In this document: positions 26,438 to 34,714 of the stretch, piece after piece | Layout: every line of letters starts with the position of its first letter | Numbering within the stretch: position 1 is the stretch's first letter | From: CAYVTV01 sp964526475 | Lineage (GTDB): Bacteria; Bacteroidota; Bacteroidia; Bacteroidales; GCA-2748055 | Direction of reading: 5' to 3' | Assembly: GCA_964526475.1 (NCBI GenBank) | Contig: CAZGKF010000032.1 | Location: forward strand, 1-41,418 | Length of the DNA stretch: 41,418 nucleotides | Notes under the pieces: generated by a model | Seen by the model: the letters and a program-made list of their open reading frames with translations, nothing else | Databases searched by the model: none | Told to the model about the DNA's origin: nothing | Program-made: the position numbers and the translations under genes

Positions 26438-27130
26438 ATGAAGGTAAACATACTTCATCTTATGGATGGTGCATTAAAAGCAGAAGGACTAACAGTTATT
26501 ATTGATGTATTCAGGGCTTTTTCCCTTGAATGTTATGCTTTTTATAATGGGGCCCGAGAGATAATAGCAGTTGGGGATATACAAAAAGCCTATGTACTAA
26601 AAGAGGAATATCCTGAATATATATTATTAGGGGAAAGAAATGAAATGATCATGCCGGGGTTTGACTATGGAAATTCACCTACACACATTTTAAATGTTGA
26701 TTTTTCGGGAAAAACACTTGTTCATACAACCAGTTCCGGAACTCAGGGACTGGTTAATGCTGTTCATGCAGATATGATCCTCACAGGAAGTTTTGTTAAT
26801 GCAGGAGCAATAATAAAATTTATTAAATCAGAAAAGCCTGAGATTGTTTCACTGGTTTGCATGGGGTATGCTTCTTTATATCCTGTTGAAGAAGATACAT
26901 TCTGTGCAGAATATATAAGCAATGAACTGAAAGGTAAAAAGAATAATTTTACGGAAATGAAAAGGATTATAAGGGGAACAAGCGGAAAAAGATTTTTTGA
27001 AGATGATAAACAGGTTTTTGCTCCATCTTCTGATTTCGAATTATGCCTTGATCCGGATCGCTTTGACTTTATTATCAGAGCAGAACGAAAAGACAATATG
27101 GCAATAATGAACAAGTTTGCTGTTAAATAG
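26438..27130 (+). CDS. ComB-like 2-phosphosulfolactate phosphatase family protein
   Basis: 230 residues from ATG 26438 (MKVNILHLMDG); an upstream in-frame ATG at 26324 would add 38 hydrophobic residues that do not fit the family and lie across a TATATTCG promoter-like site. Motifs: VIIDVFRAFSLECYAFYNGA near residue 21, LLGERN...PGFDYGNSP near 65-80, HTTSSGTQGL near 92, and EEDTFCAEYI near 148. ComB removes phosphate from 2-phosphosulfolactate in coenzyme M synthesis, but no comA or comC lies here, so the true substrate in this organism is open. Confidence 0.85.
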   Translation: MKVNILHLMDGALKAEGLTVIIDVFRAFSLECYAFYNGAREIIAVGDIQKAYVLKEEYPEYILLGERNEMIMPGFDYGNSPTHILNVDFSGKTLVHTTSSGTQGLVNAVHADMILTGSFVNAGAIIKFIKSEKPEIVSLVCMGYASLYPVEEDTFCAEYISNELKGKKNNFTEMKRIIRGTSGKRFFEDDKQVFAPSSDFELCLDPDRFDFIIRAERKDNMAIMNKFAVK

Positions 27131-27232
27131 GTTTAACAGGTGATTACACTCTGTTTTATATTTTATGACAGGGAAAATAATAAGGCTTATAACTAATTTA
27201 CACAAAAACTGATAAACAAATTAATACATAAA

Positions 27233-27838
27233 ATGAAGTTAAATCTTCGGGAAAAGCTAAGGATATATTTTGATACAAAAAGCAAATTTAAGATAGCAAG
27301 CGACATTATTTTTTATATACTCTTAATTTTACTTTTCGTTCCTGTAACACGTCGTGAGATAATAAGCAATGTAAAAAGGCTTACCCTTATGAAACCACGT
27401 ATTGAAGCTACACCTTCTCCAGTTTCATTAAATGCGGATGATTATTTATTTAGCTTTGAAGACAAGGAAGGTGAAATCCTTACAATTTCTGATTATTCAG
27501 GTGAGGTGTTGTTTATCAATTTCTGGGCAACATGGTGTCCTCCATGCAGGGCTGAAATGCCCTCTATACAAAGGCTTTATAATGAATTTCATAATAAGGT
27601 TAATTTTTTGATGATCACCGGAGAAAAACCTGATCCGGTAATAAGATATCTGGAACAATATAATTACAGCTTTCCCGTATTTTTTCAGCGAGCTCATCTT
27701 ACATCTTCATTTAAAGTAAGTGCAATCCCTCATACTTATATTATAGACAGAAAAGGTAATACTATTTTATCAAAAACAGGTGCTGCAAAGTGGGATGCAG
27801 AAGAATTTAAAGAGTATCTTAACATGTTAACAAAATAA
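27233..27838 (+). CDS. TlpA-like membrane-anchored thioredoxin
   Basis: 201 residues. An N-terminal anchor helix (about 21-38, IASDIIFYILLILLFVPV) puts the rest in the periplasm. The thioredoxin/AhpC-TSA domain has EVLFINFWATWCPPCRAEMPSI with the redox pair CPPC near residue 102-105, and the cis-proline loop in SAIPHTYIID. Likely reduces or maintains thiols in the envelope. No cytochrome maturation genes adjoin it. Confidence 0.9.
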   Translation: MKLNLREKLRIYFDTKSKFKIASDIIFYILLILLFVPVTRREIISNVKRLTLMKPRIEATPSPVSLNADDYLFSFEDKEGEILTISDYSGEVLFINFWATWCPPCRAEMPSIQRLYNEFHNKVNFLMITGEKPDPVIRYLEQYNYSFPVFFQRAHLTSSFKVSAIPHTYIIDRKGNTILSKTGAAKWDAEEFKEYLNMLTK

Positions 27839-28016
27839 TAGGGATATTTTAAGTTAAATGAATTTGAACCAATCCCGAAACACTTTCTATGATTGTAAAT
27901 TAAAATATACCCTGGCATCTTAAGCCGTACAAGCGGTTAAAATTATTAATTTCTTACAGAAGGAATATTCGATAAAATGGTGCTTCAGTTTTTCCAATTT
28001 ACATATAAAGCACATA

Positions 28017-29795
28017 TCAGAGGTACATTATTTTAAGAATCACAACTGTAACAATCATATAAATAAATGTAAGAGGACCTCCAATTTTAAGAAAATCATT
28101 GAATGTATATCCGCCAGGACCATAAACCATTAAATTAGTCTGGAATCCAATTGGGGTCATGAAATTTGCAGCAGAGCCAAAAGCTACAATAAGAATAAAC
28201 GGAATCGGGTCTAATCCAAGATTTGAAGCCATTGTCAGCGATATTGGCAGAACAATTGCAGCAGATGCTTTTGCAGTTATATATGCTGCAAGAAGGGCTG
28301 TGATAAAGAAAATTCCGAATAAAACTGAAATTTTACCAAAGGGCAGGAAAACATTTATTATTGAGTCGGCTACAAGATCAGCGGCGCCAGTTTTAATCAT
28401 TGCTGTTCCCAGTGCAAGGGAGAGAACAATAATTATAGCAAGATTATAATCAATGCTTTTTGAAAGGTCTTTCGGATTAGTAATTTTGAGGGCAAGAATA
28501 GCAATAAGTAAAACCATGAGCCCCATAAAAAGCTTTATTATATGGAATGCTGATAAGAGGATAGCTAAAACCAGTCCTCCGGTTAAAACTGTTGTCTTGT
28601 ACCATTCAAGCTTCACGAATCTTTTTATTTTTGAAATGAAATAAAAATCAGTGGTTATTTCCGACAATGCCAAAAATTTATCTCCGGTAAAAAGAAGCAG
28701 AATATCACCTGCCCGGAGCATAACTGAATTGAGTTTATCCTGTATCCTGATCCCATTGCGATGAATAGCAATTACAGCAGCATCATATTTGCTGCGAAAA
28801 TTTACAGTTTTCAGTGTTTTTCCGATAAGGGAGGAATTCTGACTTATAACAATTTCAATTATTTCGGTTTTTCTGCGTTTACTCATCATGCCAACTTCGG
28901 GTATCTGAAGCCCGCTTTTTTGATTAATTATCTCGGCAATATTTGACTGATCTCCGGAAAAAATGAGAGTGTCACTTTCATTTAAAATAAACTCATCAGA
29001 AAAGCTGATAACTTTGATATCTTCTCTAATTATTTCAATTAATTCAAAACTCTTATTTCCACTAAATCCGGCCTGTTTTATACTTAATCCGTTAATATGT
29101 GATCCAGGCCTGATTTTCGCTTCCATAGCAAATTCCCTGCTTGTAATTCCGTTAGAGGAGAGAGGTGCAGCACGGTCAGGCAGCAGGCGGTTTCCGATAA
29201 AAATTATATAAAGGCTGCCTATTGCAAGCATAACAAATCCTACTGGTGCAAAAACAAAAATATTGAGTGGTTCCAATCCTGGAATGATAGTTTGTTCGAT
29301 AACCATTCCATTTACAATCATATTAGTGGATGTTCCAATCAGGGTTGCACAACCGCCCAGAATGGCAGCATAGGATAAAGGCATTAAAAACTTTGAAGGA
29401 GGTATTTTATTACGTTTACACCACGAATCAACATACGGCATCATAACAGCAACGAGAGGTGTATTATTCAGAAAAGCTGAGAAACCTCCAATAAGAAATA
29501 CCATTCTGCTTAGAAATCCTTTTCTGGTTTTAGCTCTGATAAAGACTCTGTCGAAAATTACTTCAATAACCGCTGTTTGTCTGATAACATCCCCAATTAT
29601 CAGGAGTAAGATTATAACGGCGATTTGTTCGTTTGCAAATCCACTCAGGATTTCCGAAGGTGTTAGTATCCCGATAAAACCCAGAATACTGACCCCAATG
29701 ACAAAAGTAAAAGAAGGCCCAAGAATACCCCAGTATAGAGAGATGAGAATAAAAACTATAACTACAAAAACCATTATAAGGTCGAATGTAATCAT
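28017..29795 (-). CDS. SLC13/DASS family permease with two TrkA-C domains
   Basis: 592 residues. N-terminal membrane half (about 1-200) with FLNNTPLVAVMMPYV and GTSTNMIVNG, a central cytosolic stretch with two TrkA-C (RCK_C) domains (about 215-300 and 305-390), and a C-terminal membrane half with ITAKASAAIVLPISL and FGSAANFMTPIGFQTNLMVYGPGGY. The paired SNT/GFQTN motifs are sodium and substrate sites in the family. Transports anions (dicarboxylates, sulfate or similar); which one is not determinable. Confidence 0.92.
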   Translation of the reverse strand: MITFDLIMVFVVIVFILISLYWGILGPSFTFVIGVSILGFIGILTPSEILSGFANEQIAVIILLLIIGDVIRQTAVIEVIFDRVFIRAKTRKGFLSRMVFLIGGFSAFLNNTPLVAVMMPYVDSWCKRNKIPPSKFLMPLSYAAILGGCATLIGTSTNMIVNGMVIEQTIIPGLEPLNIFVFAPVGFVMLAIGSLYIIFIGNRLLPDRAAPLSSNGITSREFAMEAKIRPGSHINGLSIKQAGFSGNKSFELIEIIREDIKVISFSDEFILNESDTLIFSGDQSNIAEIINQKSGLQIPEVGMMSKRRKTEIIEIVISQNSSLIGKTLKTVNFRSKYDAAVIAIHRNGIRIQDKLNSVMLRAGDILLLFTGDKFLALSEITTDFYFISKIKRFVKLEWYKTTVLTGGLVLAILLSAFHIIKLFMGLMVLLIAILALKITNPKDLSKSIDYNLAIIIVLSLALGTAMIKTGAADLVADSIINVFLPFGKISVLFGIFFITALLAAYITAKASAAIVLPISLTMASNLGLDPIPFILIVAFGSAANFMTPIGFQTNLMVYGPGGYTFNDFLKIGGPLTFIYMIVTVVILKIMYL

Positions 29796-29914
29796 ACTGA
29801 GATATGTAAGTAAAAAAAGAAAACAAATTAAGAGAAATTATTCTATTTAACCTAATGATTTGGTTATTAATGAAATTTGAGAAACTCCAGTTCAGTGATT
29901 ATTAAAGGAATCAG

Positions 29915-29940
29915 AAAAAAACAGTTTCAAGGAAAGAAAC
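29915..29940 (-). terminator. Terminator after the serine hydrolase gene
   Basis: On the minus strand GTTTC, a 7-nt loop, GAAAC, TG, then seven Ts, beginning 5 bp after the stop codon. The stem is short (5 bp) but the position and U-run are right. Confidence 0.5.
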
Positions 29941-29944
29941 AAGA

Positions 29945-31258
29945 TTAATTGTGCATTCCGGAAAGTATATTGATATTTTTATTCTGCGCGAACAAGTCAA
30001 CATCCGGCCATTCCTTAATTTTTCTCTGGGCGGAAAACATTGTAGCGGCTATTCTGTTATGGATGGAGTTCCTTTTATGTGCAGATCCGTTAAGTAATAC
30101 CACCCAGGTATTCCCATTTGATTGTTTCATAATCATGGCAGTTGATCCGGACAATGTACCTGTTCTCCAAACTGTTCCGGACCTGTCAACTCCTCTCCAG
30201 CCAAATAAACCTTTCCCTGCAATTCCCTTGTTTGTCATCATATCAATTGTTTCTTTTTTCAGAATATCGTAAATAATATCAGAACCATCGATAGCATTAA
30301 TGAATTTAATCAATTCCGGAGCTGAGGCAATCCAACCCCCTGCAGCGGCAAGAAGTTCCATATTATTACCCCCATATGGTTTTGGTACTAATATGTCGGA
30401 ACCATCAACAGCCAGACATAATGATGATCCGGGCCGGTCATAATAGCGCACTTCATTGGGAAGTTTCTGATGATAAAAGCTTTTACCTATATGGAAATCA
30501 TGAATTCCCAGTGGTTTAAGAATATTCAGTATAACATAATCTTCATACGACATACCTGTTTTCAAGGAAATTATCTTACCCAGAATACCGTAACCAAGGT
30601 TGGAGTAAGAATAGACTTTACCTGGATCATAGTCGAGTTTTCTTTCAAGAGCAAAGCGTATAATGAGATCGATATCGGCGGGTCCGGATTGATTATATTT
30701 ACGTGCAATATAGAGTGGATTGAACATAGGATCACCCCGATGACGCGACCATCCGGCCGTATGGTTCAATAAATGCCGGATGGTTATTTGTTCCACCCTT
30801 TGGTCGGCGTATTCGTAATAATTAAGAAAAGGGAGTGCTCCATTATAGCCAAAAACCGGATCGTCAAGGGAAAGTTTCCCTTCTTCATATAATTTTAATA
30901 TTGCAACGGCAGTGATGAGTTTTGAGACACTTGCAATACGAAACAGATGACCTGGCTGAACTCTCTCACCTGTTTCCATATTAGCGTAACCAAAACCTTT
31001 GGCATAAAGGAGCTTTTCATTCCGTGACAATGCTATTGAGGCTCCTTTTATTCCATATTTGTTAATAAAGGATATAAAATGCTGATCAATGACAGTTGTA
31101 TTTTCGAATTCGGAATCAGAGTTATCCAAAGTTAGCGCGAAAGAAATATTATCATCAGTCCTGATTGGATTTTTATTGACTCTATCAGAAAAACTAATTG
31201 TAATTTCAACAAAAAAAAGTATTAAAACCAAAAATATTATTTTAAAAAAAATCTTCAT
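29945..31258 (-). CDS. Class C beta-lactamase-like serine hydrolase
   Basis: 437 residues with an N-terminal membrane segment or signal (MKIFFKIIFLVLILFFVEI). The penicillin-binding fold shows SVSKLITAVAILKLYEEGKLSLDDPV (SxxK, active Ser), YSNLGYGILG (YxN) and WRTGTLSGS (in place of the KTG box). HLLNHTAGWSRHRGDP is the usual loop of these esterase/peptidase relatives. Acts in the periplasm or on the surface, probably on D-amino-acid peptides or esters; resistance activity is not implied. Unusually, it has a strong Shine-Dalgarno sequence. Confidence 0.92.
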   Translation of the reverse strand: MKIFFKIIFLVLILFFVEITISFSDRVNKNPIRTDDNISFALTLDNSDSEFENTTVIDQHFISFINKYGIKGASIALSRNEKLLYAKGFGYANMETGERVQPGHLFRIASVSKLITAVAILKLYEEGKLSLDDPVFGYNGALPFLNYYEYADQRVEQITIRHLLNHTAGWSRHRGDPMFNPLYIARKYNQSGPADIDLIIRFALERKLDYDPGKVYSYSNLGYGILGKIISLKTGMSYEDYVILNILKPLGIHDFHIGKSFYHQKLPNEVRYYDRPGSSLCLAVDGSDILVPKPYGGNNMELLAAAGGWIASAPELIKFINAIDGSDIIYDILKKETIDMMTNKGIAGKGLFGWRGVDRSGTVWRTGTLSGSTAMIMKQSNGNTWVVLLNGSAHKRNSIHNRIAATMFSAQRKIKEWPDVDLFAQNKNINILSGMHN

Positions 31259-31261
31259 TAT

Positions 31262-31269
31262 ACCTCCTT
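31262..31269 (-). promoter_or_regulatory. Strong Shine-Dalgarno sequence of the serine hydrolase
   Basis: AAGGAGGT, 3 nt before the ATG at 31258. Other genes of the window lack such sites, as usual for Bacteroidota. Confidence 0.7.
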
Positions 31270-31303
31270 AATTTAGAATCATTATAAATTGATTCAATTA
31301 TCC

Positions 31304-31320
31304 GATGCAAAATTAGCATC
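31304..31320 (-). promoter_or_regulatory. Promoter -7 element inside a dyad, serine hydrolase gene
   Basis: On the minus strand TAATTTTG (31315-31308, exact TAnnTTTG) is framed by GATGC and GCATC, giving a 17-bp dyad GATGC-N7-GCATC. Transcription would begin near 31301. A repressor could occlude the -7 box here. Confidence 0.5.
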
Positions 31321-31682
31321 ATTTTAGTTAATAAACATTATTATATTATTAACAGAAAAGAGGCAGATGAGGGAAAATCCCGGAAGTGCTATCAGTTCAA
31401 TCATTCAGGAGATATTGCAGAAGAGCGAAGATATCTCAAAAGGTGTGTAAATCTCCCTCTTCGCTTCATGAAATCTGTCATTAACTTATAAGATTGTTAT
31501 ATTCCATGGAAGAAAAATGTCAGTTTATCAAAAGATATGATCCATCATATCTTTATTCACTTATTAACAATTTTATTTTTCTAAAATTTAACAACTGTTT
31601 TTATTTGCTGAGAAACCTTTTGAAGGAGAGTTTATATTTGGTTAATGCAGGGAATAGTTAATTAAGAAGTTCTATAAAACAC
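31321..31682. other. Gene-free stretch between serine hydrolase promoter and terminator hairpin
   Basis: No coding frame supported. It holds an inverted repeat AGCGAAGA (31424-31431) / TCTTCGCT (31458-31465) and a lone TATATTTG (31633-31640, plus strand) without a good upstream box. A short plus-strand transcript from the latter to the hairpin at 31683 is possible but weak. Confidence 0.4.
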
Positions 31683-31727
31683 GAATGGGAATTATTTCCT
31701 GACGAAATAATTCCCATTCCATTTTTT
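31683..31727. terminator. Perfect 16-bp hairpin, probable bidirectional terminator
   Basis: GAATGGGAATTATTTC (31683-31698), a 5-nt loop, and the exact complement (31704-31719). On the plus strand six Ts follow at 31722-31727; on the minus strand GTG and four Ts follow. On the minus strand it stands just beyond the structured RNA and would stop read-through. Confidence 0.8.
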
Positions 31728-31743
31728 AACTGCCGTAGCTTTT

Positions 31744-32146
31744 AAAAAATGTCAGGCTACGGTTATTATGACCGGTTCATCCTTGTCTGCCTTTACGGAA
31801 GGTTTGGAGAGGAACCCTTTGCATTCTTACGCGGGCGTACCTGTTTGGGAATGCAATATCCCTTTTGGCAACCTGGCGGATTCAGGTCTTACGATCTTAA
31901 TCCGGCGGATTTAATTATTAAGAGAACCTTGCGGTTTCTTTCAAATTTTTGCCTCGGGGCCAGCTATTCAAGGAACATCTTGCGATTTCCTCTGGTAGCG
32001 GGGTGAACTTAAACCGAAGTTCTTGCTCACAATGGCTTTCCGGCTTTAAAGAACTGTTCTTGCGAACTTTCTTCCGGTTTGTCTGGCTGAACCGAAGCTC
32101 AACTTTTCAGTCCGGGGCCGGCAGCGGCCTTTTATCGCTTACCTGA
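31744..32146 (-). ncRNA. Unassigned ~400-nt structured RNA
   Basis: No minus-strand ORF, visibly more GC-rich than its flanks, and full of short perfect hairpins when read on the minus strand: AACC-GCAA-GGTT (31925-31936), GGAA-ATC-GCAA-GAT-TTCC with one bulge (31972-31990), GTTC-GCAA-GAAC (32056-32067), a 7-bp stem with a UUCG loop (32086-32103), GAACTT/AAGTTC (32005-32022) and TTGCATTC/GAATGCAA (31819-31856). Three GNRA loops and one UUCG loop appear only on this strand, which sets the orientation. The ends pair (TCAGG 32146-32142 with CCTGA 31756-31752) and six Us follow. An exact promoter lies upstream. It lacks the conserved GAGGAAAGUCC and ACAGAA of RNase P, a tmRNA tRNA-like end or tag, and is too long for 6S or SRP RNA. 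Family unknown to me. Confidence 0.78.
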
Positions 32147-32151
32147 TGAAA

Positions 32152-32182
32152 CAAATGTATAGCATGTAATCTCTTTCTCCAA
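32152..32182 (-). promoter_or_regulatory. Promoter of the structured RNA
   Basis: On the minus strand TTG at 32182-32180, a 20-bp spacer, and TACATTTG at 32159-32152, an exact TAnnTTTG. The expected start falls at about 32146, exactly where the RNA's closing helix begins. Confidence 0.7.
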
Positions 32183-32368
32183 GAAAAAACTACTTTTAAT
32201 CTTCACAAGATATTTACATATGATATTAACAATTAGTTGATATCTTAAAAGTTTATTATCATTGAAATTTAGACAATATTTCCTGGTTTATTAACATTTT
32301 AAAAGTTGGTTGAGCTGTATTAACTGGTTTGTTGTTAACCGAAAAATTAATAGTATTTCGATAAATTT

Positions 32369-33082
32369 TTACATTCTTCCATCATAAAAAGGCTCAATTA
32401 TAGAAGGGCTTGTGATATCTTTAGTACGGAAGATATTTTTGGAAGAGACAGGCCAGGCAGTAAGTATGTCGGAAGGACATGGCTGAAGCATACCTGAAAG
32501 TTCATTTTTAGAAAGAATATTGTTTATCCATTCCTTTTCACTTTCAATTGGCAATATTGCAGGCATTCGTTTTTTAAGATTATGAATTTTCTCCATCATT
32601 TTATTGGCAGGTGTGGTTATTATGGAATAGGAATTTATTATTTCTCCTGATACCGGGTTAATCCAGTTTTCATATAAGCCGGCTAAAGCAAAGGTTTTAT
32701 CATCTTTTCTTTTGATATAATAAGGGATCTTTTTTTCGCCTTCAGTATGCCACTCAAAAAAGCCATGAGCGGGAACAAGACATCGTTTTTGTTTCGCAGC
32801 CACACGGAAGGAAGGCTTCTCCCAGATAGTTTCAGCTCTTGCATTAAATGTTCCATTAAGGATTTTTTCTGCTGTTTCTTCATCTTTCACCCATGAAGGA
32901 ATTAAACCCCAACGAAAAAGTTGAATTATTTCCGGCGAATCATTAGTAATTACCGGAAGAAAGGGTTTTGAAAAAGCAGAATGAATAAAACCCGGCATAT
33001 ATCTTGGATCTTCAGGCATGTTTACACCGAACCTTGATTCAAGTTCTTTTCGTGGCAGGTTGATTTCAACAAAGTAGCACAT
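32369..33082 (-). CDS. SRAP/HMCES-YedK family abasic-site protection protein
   Basis: 237 residues. SRAP proteins bind abasic sites in single-stranded DNA through a thiazolidine link made by Cys2, shielding them from breakage. The start MCYFVE supplies Cys2. Other active-site motifs: FNARAETIWEKPSF near 79-92, CLVPAHGFFEWHTEG near 100-114 with the catalytic Glu, and HNLKKRMPAILP near 168-179 with the catalytic His (three residues longer than the usual HDRMP). Divergent from the LON-domain gene and close to the translesion polymerases, so part of a damage-tolerance neighbourhood. Confidence 0.93.
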   Translation of the reverse strand: MCYFVEINLPRKELESRFGVNMPEDPRYMPGFIHSAFSKPFLPVITNDSPEIIQLFRWGLIPSWVKDEETAEKILNGTFNARAETIWEKPSFRVAAKQKRCLVPAHGFFEWHTEGEKKIPYYIKRKDDKTFALAGLYENWINPVSGEIINSYSIITTPANKMMEKIHNLKKRMPAILPIESEKEWINNILSKNELSGMLQPCPSDILTAWPVSSKNIFRTKDITSPSIIEPFYDGRM

Positions 33083-33156
33083 AATAAAAAATTAATATTG
33101 AATAAACATTTGCAAACCTTTGTTTGTTGATGTGTTATAACATTACAAATTTAAGA

Positions 33157-33759
33157 ATGAAAACAAAAGAAAGAATAATATCATTTTTCCCATTAAACAT
33201 ATTCTTATTACCAGGAGATGATATTCCGCTGAGAGTTTTTGAACCAAGGTATAAACAATTAATAAATGAATGCAGAGAATCAGGATTAAGTTTTGGAATT
33301 CCTTTTGTCAGGGACAAAAAGATACAGGAGTTTGGTTCAGAAGTAAGTGTAAAGCAAGTTGTGGCAGAAAATTCACTTGGAGAGATGGTGATTTTAATTG
33401 AAGGAGTTTCTGTATTTAAAATATTAAGTATTGAAGATCCGATAGGCGATAAACTATACAGCGGAGGGAGAATAAAGGGATTTTCTTCAAACCAGGCAGT
33501 GAATGATAAGGAATTAATGAACATCTTAATTTACTATATGGATCATCTGGATCATGAGTTTATTAAAGATATCAGTAAGAATGAGATACTTATATACGAT
33601 ATCGCCAGGGCATTAAATCTATCATCGGCAGATAAATATACCTTTATTTCCCTAAAGGATCCTGCACTTAAAGAAAAGTTTCTTTATTCCCGGATGAAAT
33701 ATTTAATCAAGCTCAGAGAGCAGGAAAAGCTCCTGAAGAATGATTATTTCCTTAATTAG
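33157..33759 (+). CDS. LON substrate-binding-domain protein (no protease)
   Basis: 200 residues from ATG 33157 (MKTKERIISFFPLNIFLLPG); a TTG at 33124 in frame would add 11 residues outside the domain. PLNIFLLPGDDIPLRVFEPRYKQLI is the LON N-terminal signature; GIPFVRD, VSKQ-like QVVAENSLGEMVILIEG and the helical tail follow. No ATPase or protease domain, so it is a stand-alone substrate-binding domain, of unknown function. Converges on the S24 repressor, with 6 bp between stops. Confidence 0.85.
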   Translation: MKTKERIISFFPLNIFLLPGDDIPLRVFEPRYKQLINECRESGLSFGIPFVRDKKIQEFGSEVSVKQVVAENSLGEMVILIEGVSVFKILSIEDPIGDKLYSGGRIKGFSSNQAVNDKELMNILIYYMDHLDHEFIKDISKNEILIYDIARALNLSSADKYTFISLKDPALKEKFLYSRMKYLIKLREQEKLLKNDYFLN

Positions 33760-33765
33760 GATATT

Positions 33766-34566
33766 TCATTTTTTTTCGCGGTTTTTCAACATCTCCACTT
33801 CCCTTTTCAGAGTTGCCACTGTAAGCAGAATATGTTCACCTGAAAGAGCAGGTTCAGGGATTTCCGCGCTTATATAATGAACAAACCTCCATACTTCTCT
33901 TACATCCTTTACATTTACCTCAAAAGGTTCATATGCCGGATTTAGAGAATAAAGCCTTAGTTTTCCTTTCTCTCTGATTTGATTGTCAGCAATTTTAAAA
34001 ACTATTCCCTCATCCATTGTCAATATAATATATGCATCTCCGCTGGGAATATTCCCCCAGTCCTGCACAAACTCTCCGGTAACCCATGACTTATCGGGGA
34101 TAGGCAACATCGAATCTCCGACAAGCTGGAATGTCCGGTATTTTTTATTTGAGGAAAGAAAAGGTAGTTTAAAAACAGGTAGTTCACTGATATATTCAGG
34201 ATCGGCAAATCCACTGGCATAACCTGCTTTGGCTTTTATTGGAACCAGTTCGATGTTTTCGTTATTATTACCGTCAACTGTTGTTGCAAGAACCCGTAAT
34301 TTTTCACCGGTAATGAAAATATTTTGTCCGAGTTCAAGCTGACGAAGCTGGCTTTCTTTCAATTCCCGCAGGTCTTTCCTTATAAGTGTATCAATAGCAA
34401 TGCCGAAATATTCCGAATACCTGAGCAAGGCATTTATTCCGGGTTCTGCGACCTTATTTTCATATCCGCTAAGAGTGGAACGTTTCATCCCCAAAACACG
34501 GGCAAGATCATCCTGCGTTTTTTTTCTTCGATTCCTGAGGAATTTGATATTTGAACTGAAATACAT
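33766..34566 (-). CDS. XRE-HTH S24 self-cleaving repressor (LexA/CI-like)
   Basis: 266 residues. HTH_XRE at about 5-60 (KTQDDLARVLGMKRSTLSGYENKVAEP), a linker, then an S24 peptidase domain: cleavage site A114-G115 in KAKAGYASG, nucleophile S152 in VGDSMLPI and base K191 in GIVFKIADN. All parts needed for RecA-stimulated self-cleavage are visible. C-terminal ~30 residues are a helical extension. Divergent from dinB, with two matching palindromes in the 191-bp gap: probably the damage-responsive repressor of the polymerase genes and of itself (inference). Confidence 0.9.
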   Translation of the reverse strand: MYFSSNIKFLRNRRKKTQDDLARVLGMKRSTLSGYENKVAEPGINALLRYSEYFGIAIDTLIRKDLRELKESQLRQLELGQNIFITGEKLRVLATTVDGNNNENIELVPIKAKAGYASGFADPEYISELPVFKLPFLSSNKKYRTFQLVGDSMLPIPDKSWVTGEFVQDWGNIPSGDAYIILTMDEGIVFKIADNQIREKGKLRLYSLNPAYEPFEVNVKDVREVWRFVHYISAEIPEPALSGEHILLTVATLKREVEMLKNREKK

Positions 34567-34619
34567 AATGGTATATTTTATTAGAAAAAGAAATATTTTT
34601 TGCCAATATATAAAAAAAT

Positions 34620-34657
34620 GATTAAATTATAATCTGAAAAATGATTAAATATTAATC
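34620..34657. promoter_or_regulatory. Twin operator-like palindromes between repressor and dinB
   Basis: GATTA-N5-TAATC at 34620-34634 and again at 34643-34657 (the second extends to GATTAA-N3-TTAATC). The centres are 23 bp apart, about two helical turns, so two repressor dimers would bind on the same face. Both copies follow AAAAAT. Confidence 0.72.
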
Positions 34658-34714
34658 AAAGGTAAAACAAAAAATAATAGAAATCAACAGTTGGGAAAGA
34701 ATAATTAAAATTTT

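Noticed and set aside
28159..28644. Plus-strand frames opposite the SLC13 permease
   Set aside because: Shadow frames rich in Ile/Ala/Lys that mirror transmembrane codons of the real gene; no independent signal.
31424..31465. Inverted repeat AGCGAAGA/TCTTCGCT as a terminator
   Set aside because: The loop is 26 nt and no T-run follows on either strand; it does not flank a recognised gene end.
31749..32146. Two plus-strand frames (85 and 65 codons) that look protein-like
   Set aside because: They lie antisense to the hairpin-rich block, overlap each other in different frames, have no promoter or family, and their bases are explained by RNA stems whose GNRA/UUCG loops read only on the minus strand.
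31744..32146. Structured RNA as RNase P RNA or tmRNA
   Set aside because: The conserved RNase P segments (GAGGAAAGUCC near the 5' end, ACAGAA near the 3' end) are absent on both strands, and there is no tRNA-like CCA end, T-arm or tag ending in Ala-Ala-stop for tmRNA.
33124..33156. Upstream TTG start of the LON-domain protein
   Set aside because: Adds 11 residues outside the domain; the ATG at 33157 is directly followed by the family's N-terminal motif.
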